Positions 1 to 8,842 of a stretch of DNA of 64,000 nucleotides are shown one piece after another. Position numbers and translations under genes: made by a program. The DNA is from Leeuwenhoekiella parthenopeia (GTDB lineage Bacteria > Bacteroidota > Bacteroidia > Flavobacteriales > Flavobacteriaceae). The stretch lies in NCBI RefSeq assembly GCF_020782115.1, contig NZ_JAJGMW010000016.1, positions 49,137 through 113,136 on the forward strand, given 5' to 3'. The notes under the pieces were generated by a model, which worked only from the letters and a program-made list of their open reading frames with translations, did not search any database and was not told the origin of the DNA. Each line of letters begins with the position of its first letter. Position 1 is the stretch's first letter.

Positions 1-734
1 AGAACGGTTCCAGAAAAGATTTTATAATTACCGAAGAGACTAAGATTTATCCTGATACTACGGTTTGGATTAAAGATTTTGCCTACTCCTATAATGAGCC
101 TATGCACAACGATTACTTCTGGCATAGCGCTTATGATGACTATCCGGTTGTTGGTGTAAGCTGGCAACAGGCCAAGGCTTTTTGTCAATGGCGTACAGAC
201 AACAAAAACTCGTATAAAAAACAACGCGGGCAGGAGCTTGTAAACCGTTTCCGTCTGCCAAGTGAGGCAGAGTGGGAATATGCTGCTCGTGGAGGTCTCG
301 AAGGTGCTACCTATCCTTGGGGTGGGCCTTATACCAAAAATGACCGGGGTTGTTTTATGGCAAACTTTAAGCCGCTGCGAGGAGATTATGCTGCAGACCA
401 GGCACTTTATACCGTAGAGGCCGACGCTTATGAGCCTAATGACTACGATTTATACAATATGGCGGGTAATGTTTCAGAATGGGTGGCTTCATCCTATGAT
501 CCTAACGCCTATGAATATGTTTCTACAATGAACCCAAACGTAAGCGATCCTCTTAATGCGCGAAAAGTGGTACGTGGCGGTTCCTGGAAAGATGTGGCTT
601 ACATGATTCAGGTAAGCACTCGTGATTATGAATATGCTGATTCAGCCCGAAGCTATATAGGCTTTAGAACGGTACAGGATTACCTTGGCGTTGATCAGGA
701 TGTAAATATGCGTAATGGTGCTTCGCGCCGCTAA
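1..734 (+). CDS. gldK: GldK, gliding motility / type IX secretion lipoprotein (5' end missing)
   Basis: The reading frame is open from base 3, so the start lies upstream of the window and only the C-terminal part (about 243 residues) is visible. It has the formylglycine-generating-enzyme (sulfatase-modifying factor) fold, with the family motifs GNVSEW and VRGGSW near the C-terminus. Together with gldL, gldM and gldN directly downstream in the same order and direction, this identifies GldK. In this family GldK is an outer-membrane-associated lipoprotein that forms a periplasmic ring with GldN in the type IX secretion system. The enzyme fold is structural here; no sulfatase is nearby. The lipobox cannot be seen because the N-terminus is off the window. 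Confidence 0.93.
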   Translation, partial: NGSRKDFIITEETKIYPDTTVWIKDFAYSYNEPMHNDYFWHSAYDDYPVVGVSWQQAKAFCQWRTDNKNSYKKQRGQELVNRFRLPSEAEWEYAARGGLEGATYPWGGPYTKNDRGCFMANFKPLRGDYAADQALYTVEADAYEPNDYDLYNMAGNVSEWVASSYDPNAYEYVSTMNPNVSDPLNARKVVRGGSWKDVAYMIQVSTRDYEYADSARSYIGFRTVQDYLGVDQDVNMRNGASRR

Positions 735-800
735 TTAACCCTAAATATATTTCCCCAAATATATCTTAACCTAATTTCACTTAACTAAAAATCTTTAAAA

Positions 801-1451
801 ATGGCAAGCGCTAAAACAAAAAAGAAATTATTAAACATGGCTTATGGCCTTGGTGCATCTGTTGTAATCCTGGGAGCATTATTTAAAATCTTACACTGGG
901 AGTTAGGCCCCCTTAACGGTGGTACCCTTCTGGCGATAGGTCTTATTACTGAAGCTCTGATTTTTGCCTTATCGGCTTTTGAACCCGTCGATGATGAGTT
1001 AGACTGGTCTTTGGTGTATCCTGAATTAAAGGGAGAACTTGCAGTAGAAAAGCCTAAGAAGAAAGAAGAATTTACAGAAGCAAAAGGTTTATTGTCTGAA
1101 AAGCTTGATGCGATGCTTAAAGAAGCGCGTATAGATGCAGAATTGATGAGCAGTCTGGGTACCAGTATCCGTAGTTTTGAAGGTGCTGCAAAAGGTATGG
1201 CTCCAACTGCAGAAGCTATGAACTCTACTAAAAAATACAGTCAGGAGATGGCACTTGCTGCTGCTCAGATGGAGTCTTTGAACAGTCTCTATAAAGTTCA
1301 GGTAGAAACTGCCGGACGTCAGGCTGAAATTAACAACGAAGTGGCTAATAACGCCGGTAAGTTGAAAGAACAAATGGAAAGTTTAGCAACCAACCTGTCC
1401 TCTCTTAATGGTGTGTATGGTGGTATGTTGTCTGCAATGAGCAAAAGATAA
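801..1451 (+). CDS. gldL: GldL, inner-membrane T9SS motor protein
   Basis: A 216-residue protein with two N-terminal membrane helices (about residues 14-31 and 39-60) and a soluble, coiled-coil-prone cytoplasmic tail. A glutamate in the second helix (E51, in GLITEAL) matches the conserved membrane glutamate that family studies link to proton-driven rotation of the GldLM motor. It follows gldK by 66 bp and precedes gldM, the invariant order of the T9SS core operon. Length is typical. GldL forms the pentameric ring around the GldM dimer in the inner membrane and powers secretion and gliding. Confidence 0.96.
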   Translation: MASAKTKKKLLNMAYGLGASVVILGALFKILHWELGPLNGGTLLAIGLITEALIFALSAFEPVDDELDWSLVYPELKGELAVEKPKKKEEFTEAKGLLSEKLDAMLKEARIDAELMSSLGTSIRSFEGAAKGMAPTAEAMNSTKKYSQEMALAAAQMESLNSLYKVQVETAGRQAEINNEVANNAGKLKEQMESLATNLSSLNGVYGGMLSAMSKR

Positions 1452-1494
1452 CTGAATTAGTTAAATTCATTTAATTCAGTAGAAAACTAGCACT

Positions 1495-3027
1495 ATGGCA
1501 GGAGGAAAACAAACCCCAAGACAGAAGATGATTAATTTGATGTATCTCGTGTTTATCGCGATGCTTGCATTAAATATGTCAAAGGAGGTGCTTTCAGCAT
1601 TTGGTCTACTTAATGATAAGATAGCCGAAGCGAATGTCACTTCAGAACAAAGAAACCAGGCTTTTATGGCCGGTTTGGCTGAAAAAGCCTCAGAACAACC
1701 CGCTAAATACGGGCCTATTCAGGAGAAAGCAAAAAAAGTAAGCGAGCTTTCTGCAGATTTAGATGGTTATATCGCCAATCTAAAATCAGAAATGGTAGCG
1801 ACTCTTGAAGATCCTAAAGACTATGAGACTCAGGATAAAACAGACTTTTTAGATCAGCGATTTTTTCAGGGTGATCAATTAAGCGCAGAAGGTGAAGCCT
1901 TCAAAGCGAAGATTGAAAACTTTAGAAATGAAATGATTGCATTAACTGAAAAGGATTATCCGGCTATAGCTGAAGAGATCAAACAAAAATTTGAGACCAG
2001 TCCTGTAGAAAACCGCGACGGTAAAGAGGTAGAATGGTTGAGCTATAATTTTGAAGGCTTCCCAATGATTGCTTCAAGAACCAAGCTTACTCAAATGCAA
2101 GCTGATATTAAGACCACTCAAAGTGAACTCTTATCGGCTATGCTTGCCGGTGAGCAGGCAGCTCAACTATCTATGAAAAACTATCAGGCTATTGTGATTC
2201 CAGATAAGAGCGCTTTTTTCTCAAGTGAAAACTTTAAAGGAAAAGTGGTTTTGGGTCGTTATGACAATACCTTGAATTTTGAAAAGGTTATTATAAACGG
2301 AAAAGAAGTTAAGGCATCAGCGGGAGAGGTTAGTCTGGAGTTTCCGGCAGGAGCCGTTGGTGAGCGTAAAATTGAAGGAGAGCTTCAGTTTAAAGAAGGA
2401 GATGAAATTGTGACTATACCTATTTCAGATACCTACGCAGTAATTAATAAGCCCAACTCGGCAACCATTTCTGCCGATAAAATGAACGTGGTATATCGTG
2501 GGGTTGATAACCCGATGACCATTAGTTTTGCAGGAGTGGCTGATAACAATGTTTCGGCAAGCGCTCCGGGTCTTTCAAAAGGATCAGGAAGCAGTTATGT
2601 TATGAGACCCGGTCAGGGACGTGAAGTTACCATTAGTGTTTCCGGTACTATGGCTGACGGAACTAAAGTAAGTGACTCTAAGCAATTCCGTATTAAAGAT
2701 ATTCCAAACCCGATAGGAACGGTTCGTGGAGAAGACGGTATACTAAAAATGCAACGTAATTCGTTAGAAATTTCAGAAGTAGGTGCAGCCTTACCTGATT
2801 TTGACTTTGAGTTAGGTTTGCGTGTTACCGGTTTCAAATTTAACGTTCCCGGGCAGCCTACCGTACAGGTAAGTGGGAACAGACTAGACTCGCGTGCAAA
2901 AGATGTATTACGCAGAGCGCAACGCGGGGAAACGGTACAAATATTTGATATCGATGCTCAGATTTCAGGCAACAGCAGTTACAGACTTAAAAAAGTGTCG
3001 CCTGTATTGATTGAGCTTACCAATTAA
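1495..3027 (+). CDS. gldM: GldM, T9SS motor shaft protein
   Basis: A 510-residue protein with a short cytoplasmic N-terminus carrying the conserved arginine R9 (MAGGKQTPR), one membrane helix (about residues 14-34) and a long periplasmic region. The N-terminal periplasmic part is helical and the rest is made of Ig-like beta domains, as in GldM/PorM. The family protein forms a dimer that spans the periplasm, linking the GldL ring to the GldK-GldN ring and transmitting torque. It starts 43 bp after gldL and ends 5 bp before gldN, so the genes are co-transcribed. Confidence 0.96.
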   Translation: MAGGKQTPRQKMINLMYLVFIAMLALNMSKEVLSAFGLLNDKIAEANVTSEQRNQAFMAGLAEKASEQPAKYGPIQEKAKKVSELSADLDGYIANLKSEMVATLEDPKDYETQDKTDFLDQRFFQGDQLSAEGEAFKAKIENFRNEMIALTEKDYPAIAEEIKQKFETSPVENRDGKEVEWLSYNFEGFPMIASRTKLTQMQADIKTTQSELLSAMLAGEQAAQLSMKNYQAIVIPDKSAFFSSENFKGKVVLGRYDNTLNFEKVIINGKEVKASAGEVSLEFPAGAVGERKIEGELQFKEGDEIVTIPISDTYAVINKPNSATISADKMNVVYRGVDNPMTISFAGVADNNVSASAPGLSKGSGSSYVMRPGQGREVTISVSGTMADGTKVSDSKQFRIKDIPNPIGTVRGEDGILKMQRNSLEISEVGAALPDFDFELGLRVTGFKFNVPGQPTVQVSGNRLDSRAKDVLRRAQRGETVQIFDIDAQISGNSSYRLKKVSPVLIELTN

Positions 3028-3032
3028 AAGAA

Positions 3033-3929
3033 ATGATTATGAGAGGCCAGAAGCTATTAACACTTGTTTTGTGTTTGATGACCGGAGGTTTGAGTATGTA
3101 TGCTCAGACTAACATTCTCAATGCAAAAATGCCCGGTGAGATGTTTGAAAAGACCGAAGGGCAACGGGAGTTGGATAACGACAAACCCCTTCCTTACGGG
3201 TATGTGGATAGTCGTGATGTGCTTTGGGGTAAAAACACGTGGGAGATCGTTGATCTTGATGAGCGCATTAACTTTCCGCTGTATTATCCTATAGATACCA
3301 ATAATATTGGTTCTGACCGCAGGCCCTTATATGATGTTTTGGTAAAAAATGCCCGGGAAGGAAAACTGGATATTTACGCAGATTCGTATTTCAATCAAAA
3401 AATCGCTTTAGAAGATATCTCAGCGGCTTTATCGAGAGTAGATACCACAGATTTAGGTATTGAGCAAATCAATGCCGGCTATGAGGTAGACGAGCAATAT
3501 ATAGATCGTCGTGATATTTCTGCTGCTGATATCGAGCAATATTGGATAAGGGGATACTGGTATTTTGACAAGCGTCAGGGAGAATTGAAGTACCGTCTTA
3601 TAGGTATTGCACCCGTCGCTCCTGATGTAAACTTTATTGATGAGGAAGATCCGGTGATGGTGCCTTTATTCTGGGTGTGGTATCCTACGGCGCGTGAAAT
3701 TCTTCACGAGGCCAAGGTATTTAACCCTCAGAACTCAGCTCAGCCTTTGTCTTTTGATCATTTGCTGAATTCAAGACGTTTTAACGGCGTTATTTATCAG
3801 GTAGATAACATCCAGGGAGATCGGGAAGTGAAAGAGTATATCGCAGACAACGCAATGATGCAGCTTCTGGAGTCTCAACGCATTAAAGAGCAAATCCGCA
3901 ATTTTGAAATTGATATGTGGAATTACTAA
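3033..3929 (+). CDS. gldN: GldN, T9SS periplasmic ring protein
   Basis: A 298-residue GldN/PorN family protein. The N-terminus has a Sec signal peptide ending near the sequence SMYAQT. The mature part contains the family's aromatic-rich motifs RGYWYFDKRQG and PLFWVWYPTAREI. GldN assembles with GldK into the periplasmic ring of the type IX secretion system. It is the last gene of gldKLMN and is followed by an intrinsic terminator. A second ATG two codons downstream (3039) is an equally good start. Confidence 0.95.
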   Translation: MIMRGQKLLTLVLCLMTGGLSMYAQTNILNAKMPGEMFEKTEGQRELDNDKPLPYGYVDSRDVLWGKNTWEIVDLDERINFPLYYPIDTNNIGSDRRPLYDVLVKNAREGKLDIYADSYFNQKIALEDISAALSRVDTTDLGIEQINAGYEVDEQYIDRRDISAADIEQYWIRGYWYFDKRQGELKYRLIGIAPVAPDVNFIDEEDPVMVPLFWVWYPTAREILHEAKVFNPQNSAQPLSFDHLLNSRRFNGVIYQVDNIQGDREVKEYIADNAMMQLLESQRIKEQIRNFEIDMWNY

Positions 3930-3951
3930 ATGTAAATTCTCTAAAATCTTG

Positions 3952-3980
3952 AAAACGCCTTTTTATAAGGCGTTTTTTTA
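3952..3980 (+). terminator. Intrinsic terminator of the gldKLMN operon
   Basis: Inverted repeat AACGCCTT / AAGGCGTT with a 5-nt loop, extended by A-T pairs at its base and followed by seven T residues. It lies 22 bp after the gldN stop codon. Confidence 0.9.
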
Positions 3981-4090
3981 TGGGTATAGCTAAGGTCAGA
4001 TCAGACTGGGTTGCGTTCTCAGCTAGTGCGGGATGTTATTCCTACTGAATTTTTATTCTTTTAATGAGAGGTTTGTTTACTTTGTAACCT

Positions 4091-5143
4091 ATGAAGACGG
4101 TTGATTATATAGTTGTAGGTTTTGGTCTGGCAGGTATGGCTTTTTGCGATCAGCTGGAGCGGCATGATAAGACTTTTGTTGTGGTAGATGGGCGTTTTCC
4201 TTCGGCTAGTAGAGTGGCAGCAGGACTCATCAATCCGGTTATACTAAAGCGCTATACTATTCCCTGGAAAGGTGAGGAGCAATTTGATCTGGCTCTTGAT
4301 TTTTTTAATAGCGTAGCAGCCCGTCTCGATCTGGAAGCTGTTGATTATATGCCTGTGCATAAATTATTCGCTTCGGCAGAAGATCAGAATAATTGGTTTG
4401 AAGCTTCAGATAAACCCGTTCTTAACCGGTTTTTAAGCGATGTCTTGCTCAAGGATACTCATCTGGTGCACACGCCCTACGGTAAAGGTCAGGTTCTTGA
4501 AAGCGTGCGTATTCAAATTAACAGGTTGCTTGATGCCTATGCTGAAAGATTAAAGACTGAGGAGTGCTACATCGAGACTGGTTTTGATTATGACAATCTA
4601 ATAATTAAAGATCAATACGGCATTGAGTATGGTGATATTGCAGCCAAACAGATCGTGTTTGCCGAAGGTTTTGGGCTTAAAAACAATCCGTATTTTAATA
4701 AACTTCCGCTTGTGGGAAACAAAGGGGAGTATTTGATCATCAAAGCACCAAAGCTTCAATTGGAGCAGGCATTGAAATCTACTTTTTTTATCATTCCGCT
4801 AGGTGATGATTTGTATAAGGTAGGGGCCACGTTTAACTGGAATGACAAAGATGCCTTGCCTTCGTTAGAATCACGCGGGGAACTGGAGGCTTATTTGGCC
4901 AAAATACTGAAGTGCGATTACGAAGTTGTCGATCAGCAGGCCGGAGTGCGTCCTACTACGGGAGATCGAAGGCCTCTTTTGGGCAGGCATCCACAACATC
5001 CACAACTTGTTTTGCTAAACGGTCTTGGTACCCGCGGAACTATGATGGCGCCTTATCTGGCCCGCCTGCTTTATGAACATTTAGAAAGCGGGATTCCGCT
5101 TGATGATACAGTTTCTATCTCGCGTTTCCCTAAGAAGTTTTAG
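4091..5143 (+). CDS. FAD-dependent oxidoreductase (DAO / glycine oxidase-like family)
   Basis: A 350-residue protein with an N-terminal dinucleotide-binding motif (GFGLAG, residues 10-15) following a hydrophobic beta strand, and a C-terminal GVRPTTGDRRPLLG segment (about residues 283-296) typical of DAO-family flavoproteins that pack against FAD. The early segment SRVAAGLINPVI is also characteristic. It probably oxidises an amine or amino acid, but the substrate cannot be read from the sequence. It is a single gene after the gld terminator, and its 3' end overlaps the convergent DUF983 gene by 14 bp. Its function in flavobacteria is not established. Confidence 0.85.
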   Translation: MKTVDYIVVGFGLAGMAFCDQLERHDKTFVVVDGRFPSASRVAAGLINPVILKRYTIPWKGEEQFDLALDFFNSVAARLDLEAVDYMPVHKLFASAEDQNNWFEASDKPVLNRFLSDVLLKDTHLVHTPYGKGQVLESVRIQINRLLDAYAERLKTEECYIETGFDYDNLIIKDQYGIEYGDIAAKQIVFAEGFGLKNNPYFNKLPLVGNKGEYLIIKAPKLQLEQALKSTFFIIPLGDDLYKVGATFNWNDKDALPSLESRGELEAYLAKILKCDYEVVDQQAGVRPTTGDRRPLLGRHPQHPQLVLLNGLGTRGTMMAPYLARLLYEHLESGIPLDDTVSISRFPKKF

Positions 5144-5522
5144 CTTTCTTCGGGTCGTATTTAAAGAAAAAATTCACCCAGATATTTCGACTCAGGCGCA
5201 TAATGACCGGAGCAAGAACAAACAACGTAGCAACGATTGTCAGAAATGCCGTAAGTAAAGTTGAGCCCAGAAAGTAATACGAGATGATAAAAGCCGCTAC
5301 GGCAAATGCCACACCTACGCCATAGCTTACATACATAGCTCCGTAAAAGAACGAGGGTTCGATTTTAAATTTGGTATTGCAATGCGGGCAGTGCTCGTGC
5401 ATTTTAAGTGTTTCAGACAGTTTGTAGGGATTGGGGTCCCTATACATCCCGGCTTGATGGCATACAGGACAGCTTCCGGTAAAAATGCTGTAGAGTGGGT
5501 TTCCTTGCAAAAGTTTTTTCAT
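5130..5522 (-). CDS. DUF983 family membrane protein
   Basis: Small protein with a treble-clef or zinc-ribbon-like N-terminus (CPVC and CPHC pairs around residues 18-50) and two hydrophobic helices in the C-terminal half. This arrangement defines DUF983, a family of unknown function common in Bacteroidetes and alphaproteobacteria. I chose the start at 5522 (MKKLLQGN) because the longer frame from 5540 adds only six residues not typical of the family. The gene is convergent with the FAD oxidoreductase and their coding ends overlap. Confidence 0.83.
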   Translation of the reverse strand: MKKLLQGNPLYSIFTGSCPVCHQAGMYRDPNPYKLSETLKMHEHCPHCNTKFKIEPSFFYGAMYVSYGVGVAFAVAAFIISYYFLGSTLLTAFLTIVATLFVLAPVIMRLSRNIWVNFFFKYDPKKAKTS

Positions 5523-5689
5523 GGGTTTCGTTTTTACCAAATGCCTGCGGCTTTAAACCACTGCAACCCGTTTCCGGAAAATTGATTTGGCTTATGCCTG
5601 GTAAAATTAAGGTTTTAGGCTCGGGATAAATATGACTTTTAGCATTAAAATGCATTTCAAATAGACTCTGCAAATCTTGCATTAAATGG

Positions 5690-5697
5690 TAACTTTG
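5690..5697 (+). promoter_or_regulatory. Candidate -7 box of the ABC-F gene
   Basis: TAACTTTG matches the Bacteroidetes sigma -7 consensus TAnnTTTG and lies 19 bp before the ATG of the ABC-F gene. I see no good TTG -33 element at the expected spacing. Confidence 0.5.
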
Positions 5698-5716
5698 CAT
5701 CTTTAAATTTTTAGCT

Positions 5717-7624
5717 ATGCTTAACATACATAATCTTTCGGTTAGTTTTCAAGGGTCTTATCTTTTCGAAGAAGTGACATTTAGATTAGGAGAGGGAGAC
5801 CGCGTAGGTCTGGTGGGGAAAAATGGTGCCGGAAAGTCAACAATGTTGCGCATAATCTCCGGGGAACAGGAATACGATACGGGCCAGATCGCAACCGATA
5901 AAGAGGTAGAGATTGGTTTTCTTAAACAGGATATCGATTTTGTTGAAGGGCGTACGGTGCTTGAAGAATCGTATCAGGCTTTTGAGAAGATTAAAAAGCT
6001 GGAGAAGCGCCTTGAAGAAATAAATATAGAGCTTGCTGAGCGTACCGATTATGAAAGCGAATATTACCATGACTTAATGGTTGAGCTTAATGAGGTACAG
6101 CAACAATATGAAATACATGGCGGTTATAATTATCAGGGAGAGACCGAGCGCATCCTGATGGGACTTGGTTTTTCGCGTTCAGATTTTAACCGAATTACCG
6201 ATACCTTTTCCGGAGGATGGCGTATGCGTATTGAGCTTGCTAAACTCCTGCTTCAGAACAATGATGTACTGCTTCTCGATGAGCCTACAAACCACCTTGA
6301 TATTGAATCAATTATTTGGTTGGAAGGTTTTCTGCGTAATTATACCGGGGCGGTAGTAATCGTATCACACGATAAAATGTTTCTCGATAATGTGACTAAC
6401 CGAACCATCGAGATTTCATTGGGAAAAATCTACGATTATCCCAAGCCGTATTCTAAATATCTGGTGCTAAGACAGGAAATGCGGGAGCAGCAACTGGCTG
6501 CACAGAAAAATCAGCAACGCGAAATAGAACAGACCGAAAAACTGATCGAGAAGTTTAGAGCCAAGGCCTCTAAAGCTACAATGGCTCAGTCGCTCATCAA
6601 AAAACTTGATCGTATGGATGTGATCGAGGTTGATGAGGATGATAATAGTGTGATGACCTTGAATTTTCCCGTATCTGTAGTGCCCGGGAAGGTGGTTGTA
6701 GAGGCTGAGAATGTCTCAAAAAGCTATGGCGAAAAAACCGTGCTTAAAGGTATAGACCTTCTTGTTGAACGCGATAGTAAAACCGCTTTTGTTGGTCAAA
6801 ACGGTCAGGGTAAATCTACTTTGGCAAAAATTATTGTTGATGAGATCAGCTACGAGGGTAGGCTCAAGTTGGGGCATAATGTACAAATAGGTTATTTCGC
6901 CCAGAATCAGGCAGATTATCTGGACGGAAACAAAACCGTACTCGACACCATGATCGACGCCGCTAATGAAAAAAACCGCAGTAAAGTGCGTGATATTCTC
7001 GGCTCCTTTTTATTTCGCGGAGACGAGGTTGAGAAGTACGTGCGGGTACTCAGCGGAGGGGAGCGTAATCGCCTGGCACTGGCCAAACTCATGTTGCAAC
7101 CCTTCAACGTGCTTGTGATGGATGAGCCTACAAACCACCTGGATATCAAATCTAAGAACGTACTTAAGGATGCTCTTAATCGTTTTGAGGGTACTTTGCT
7201 GATCGTTTCTCACGACCGGGATTTCCTGCAGGGATTAACCAAAACGGTTTACGAGTTTAGAAATCACCAGATCAAGGAATATCTGGGAGACATCGACTAT
7301 TATCTGGAGCAGCGTGAGGTAGAGAATATCAGGGATATTGAAAAGAAGGATAAAAAAGAGAAAGTAAAGCCGGTTGCTTCAAAAAACACCTACCACGATC
7401 AAAAGAAGTTTAAATCGCTTAGTAATCAATTGAGTAATACTGAAGCCGAAGTACAAAAACTAGAGCGTGAACTCAAAAAAATGGATGCAGAACTGGCTCG
7501 TGATTACGAGAAGACTTCAGCCAAGCCCGATTTTTTTGATAATTATAATGCAGTCAAAAAAAATCTGGAGCGCTCCATGGAAAAATGGGAAAGCCTCTCT
7601 GAAGAACTGGAAGAATTTAACTAG
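5717..7624 (+). CDS. ABC-F family ATP-binding protein (Uup/YkpA/EttA-like)
   Basis: A 635-residue soluble protein with two ABC ATPase domains and no membrane segments. Walker A motifs are GKNGAGKST (about residue 34) and GQNGQGKST (about residue 358). The signature motifs are FSGGW and LSGGE, and each domain has a DEPTNHLD Walker B. A linker of about 80 residues between the domains and a charged coiled-coil C-terminus (about residues 560-630) place it in the ABC-F group, which acts on ribosomes (Uup, EttA, YkpA subfamilies) rather than in transport. It is monocistronic with its own -7 box. A housekeeping role in translation is more likely than antibiotic resistance, but the subfamily is not certain. 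Confidence 0.92.
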   Translation: MLNIHNLSVSFQGSYLFEEVTFRLGEGDRVGLVGKNGAGKSTMLRIISGEQEYDTGQIATDKEVEIGFLKQDIDFVEGRTVLEESYQAFEKIKKLEKRLEEINIELAERTDYESEYYHDLMVELNEVQQQYEIHGGYNYQGETERILMGLGFSRSDFNRITDTFSGGWRMRIELAKLLLQNNDVLLLDEPTNHLDIESIIWLEGFLRNYTGAVVIVSHDKMFLDNVTNRTIEISLGKIYDYPKPYSKYLVLRQEMREQQLAAQKNQQREIEQTEKLIEKFRAKASKATMAQSLIKKLDRMDVIEVDEDDNSVMTLNFPVSVVPGKVVVEAENVSKSYGEKTVLKGIDLLVERDSKTAFVGQNGQGKSTLAKIIVDEISYEGRLKLGHNVQIGYFAQNQADYLDGNKTVLDTMIDAANEKNRSKVRDILGSFLFRGDEVEKYVRVLSGGERNRLALAKLMLQPFNVLVMDEPTNHLDIKSKNVLKDALNRFEGTLLIVSHDRDFLQGLTKTVYEFRNHQIKEYLGDIDYYLEQREVENIRDIEKKDKKEKVKPVASKNTYHDQKKFKSLSNQLSNTEAEVQKLERELKKMDAELARDYEKTSAKPDFFDNYNAVKKNLERSMEKWESLSEELEEFN

Positions 7625-7703
7625 TCTTTAACTTTAGGCTTTTGTTAACTGATGTGGTAGGGTCTTACAGGTATTTTTGCTAAAATCTTATTAACTAGAC
7701 AGA

Positions 7704-8837
7704 ATGCTTACAGCTGTACGTACTATTATCGCGCTAATTATTGTGGGTGGCGCTGCCACTGCGGGATATTTTATCGCCAATCGGGATAAGGATATTCCTA
7801 AAGAAGTTGAAAAAGCGGTGAAAACCGTTTTTGTTGACGAAGTTCAAAATGGTACTGTACCCATAATTATTCCGGCAAACGGAAATTTGGTTGCAAAAAA
7901 CAGACTGGAGCTATATGCCGAAGTTCAGGGCGTTTTTAGATCGAGTGCACATGACTTTAAAGTAGGCCAAACTTATTCACGCGGGGAAACCCTTCTTAAT
8001 CTGGACGCTTCAGAATATTACACCACAGTACAGGCAGCCAAGAGCGAACTCTACAATGTAATCACTTCTATAATGCCCGACCTGCGGCTAGACTATCCGG
8101 AATATTTTCAGAAGTGGCAGAATTATCTCAACGGGTTTGAGATGAGCAGAACGGTGCCTCAGTTGCCCGAGACCGCTTCCGAAAAGGAAAACTATTTCAT
8201 TACCGGCCGCGGAATCTTTTCGGCATATTACAACGTGAAAAACCTGGAAGAACGACTGGTGAAATATCGCATTACCGCTCCATTTAGCGGTATTCTTACC
8301 GAAGCCGCCGTAACGCGCGGAACCCTTATTCGTCCCGGTCAGAAATTGGGAGAATTTATAGATACCTCTGTTTATGAACTCGAGGTTTCACTGGGTAAAA
8401 AGTTTAGCGATTTGCTTGAGCTTGGAGAAGAAGTGGAGCTTAAAGATGCCGCTGGTGTTGCCTATACCGGTAAGGTGGTGCGCATAAACGGCCGGGTAGA
8501 TCAGGGGACTCAAACCATCAAGGTTTTTATTGAAGTAAAAGGTTCAGACAGCCTTAAAGAAGGTATGTTTCTCGAAGCGCTGCTCAATGCCAAAGAAGAA
8601 CTCAATGCCATTAGCCTGCCAAGACAGCTGGTGGTAGATAATTCAAAAGTTTATATTGTGCGCGACAGCATTCTTGACCTGGTAGAAATAGACCCGGTTT
8701 ATTTTTCAGATGAAAATGCGGTGATCAAAGGTCTTGAAGATGGTACGCAATACCTGGCCAAACCCGTTCCGGGAGCTTATGCAGGAATGCGGGTTAAGGT
8801 GTATGGGGAGGAGTCTGCTAAAGCGCAAACCGAGTAG
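7704..8837 (+). CDS. RND efflux periplasmic adaptor (HlyD/AcrA family)
   Basis: A 377-residue membrane fusion protein. It has an N-terminal membrane anchor (about residues 5-24), a split lipoyl-like domain (ANGNLVAKNRLELYAEVQG early, then APFSGIL near residue 195), a short helical hairpin between them and C-terminal beta-barrel domains. It links an inner-membrane RND pump to an outer-membrane channel. The next two genes encode exactly those partners, with 5 bp to the pump gene. A possible -7 box (TATTTTTG, 7672-7679) lies upstream, though its TTTG partner is too far away. Substrate unknown. Confidence 0.9.
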   Translation: MLTAVRTIIALIIVGGAATAGYFIANRDKDIPKEVEKAVKTVFVDEVQNGTVPIIIPANGNLVAKNRLELYAEVQGVFRSSAHDFKVGQTYSRGETLLNLDASEYYTTVQAAKSELYNVITSIMPDLRLDYPEYFQKWQNYLNGFEMSRTVPQLPETASEKENYFITGRGIFSAYYNVKNLEERLVKYRITAPFSGILTEAAVTRGTLIRPGQKLGEFIDTSVYELEVSLGKKFSDLLELGEEVELKDAAGVAYTGKVVRINGRVDQGTQTIKVFIEVKGSDSLKEGMFLEALLNAKEELNAISLPRQLVVDNSKVYIVRDSILDLVEIDPVYFSDENAVIKGLEDGTQYLAKPVPGAYAGMRVKVYGEESAKAQTE

Positions 8838-8842
8838 GCTTT

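Noticed and set aside
5717..7624. ABC-F protein as an antibiotic-resistance determinant
   Set aside because: Motifs and tail fit housekeeping Uup/YkpA/EttA-like proteins, and the gene lies in the core chromosome without resistance context.
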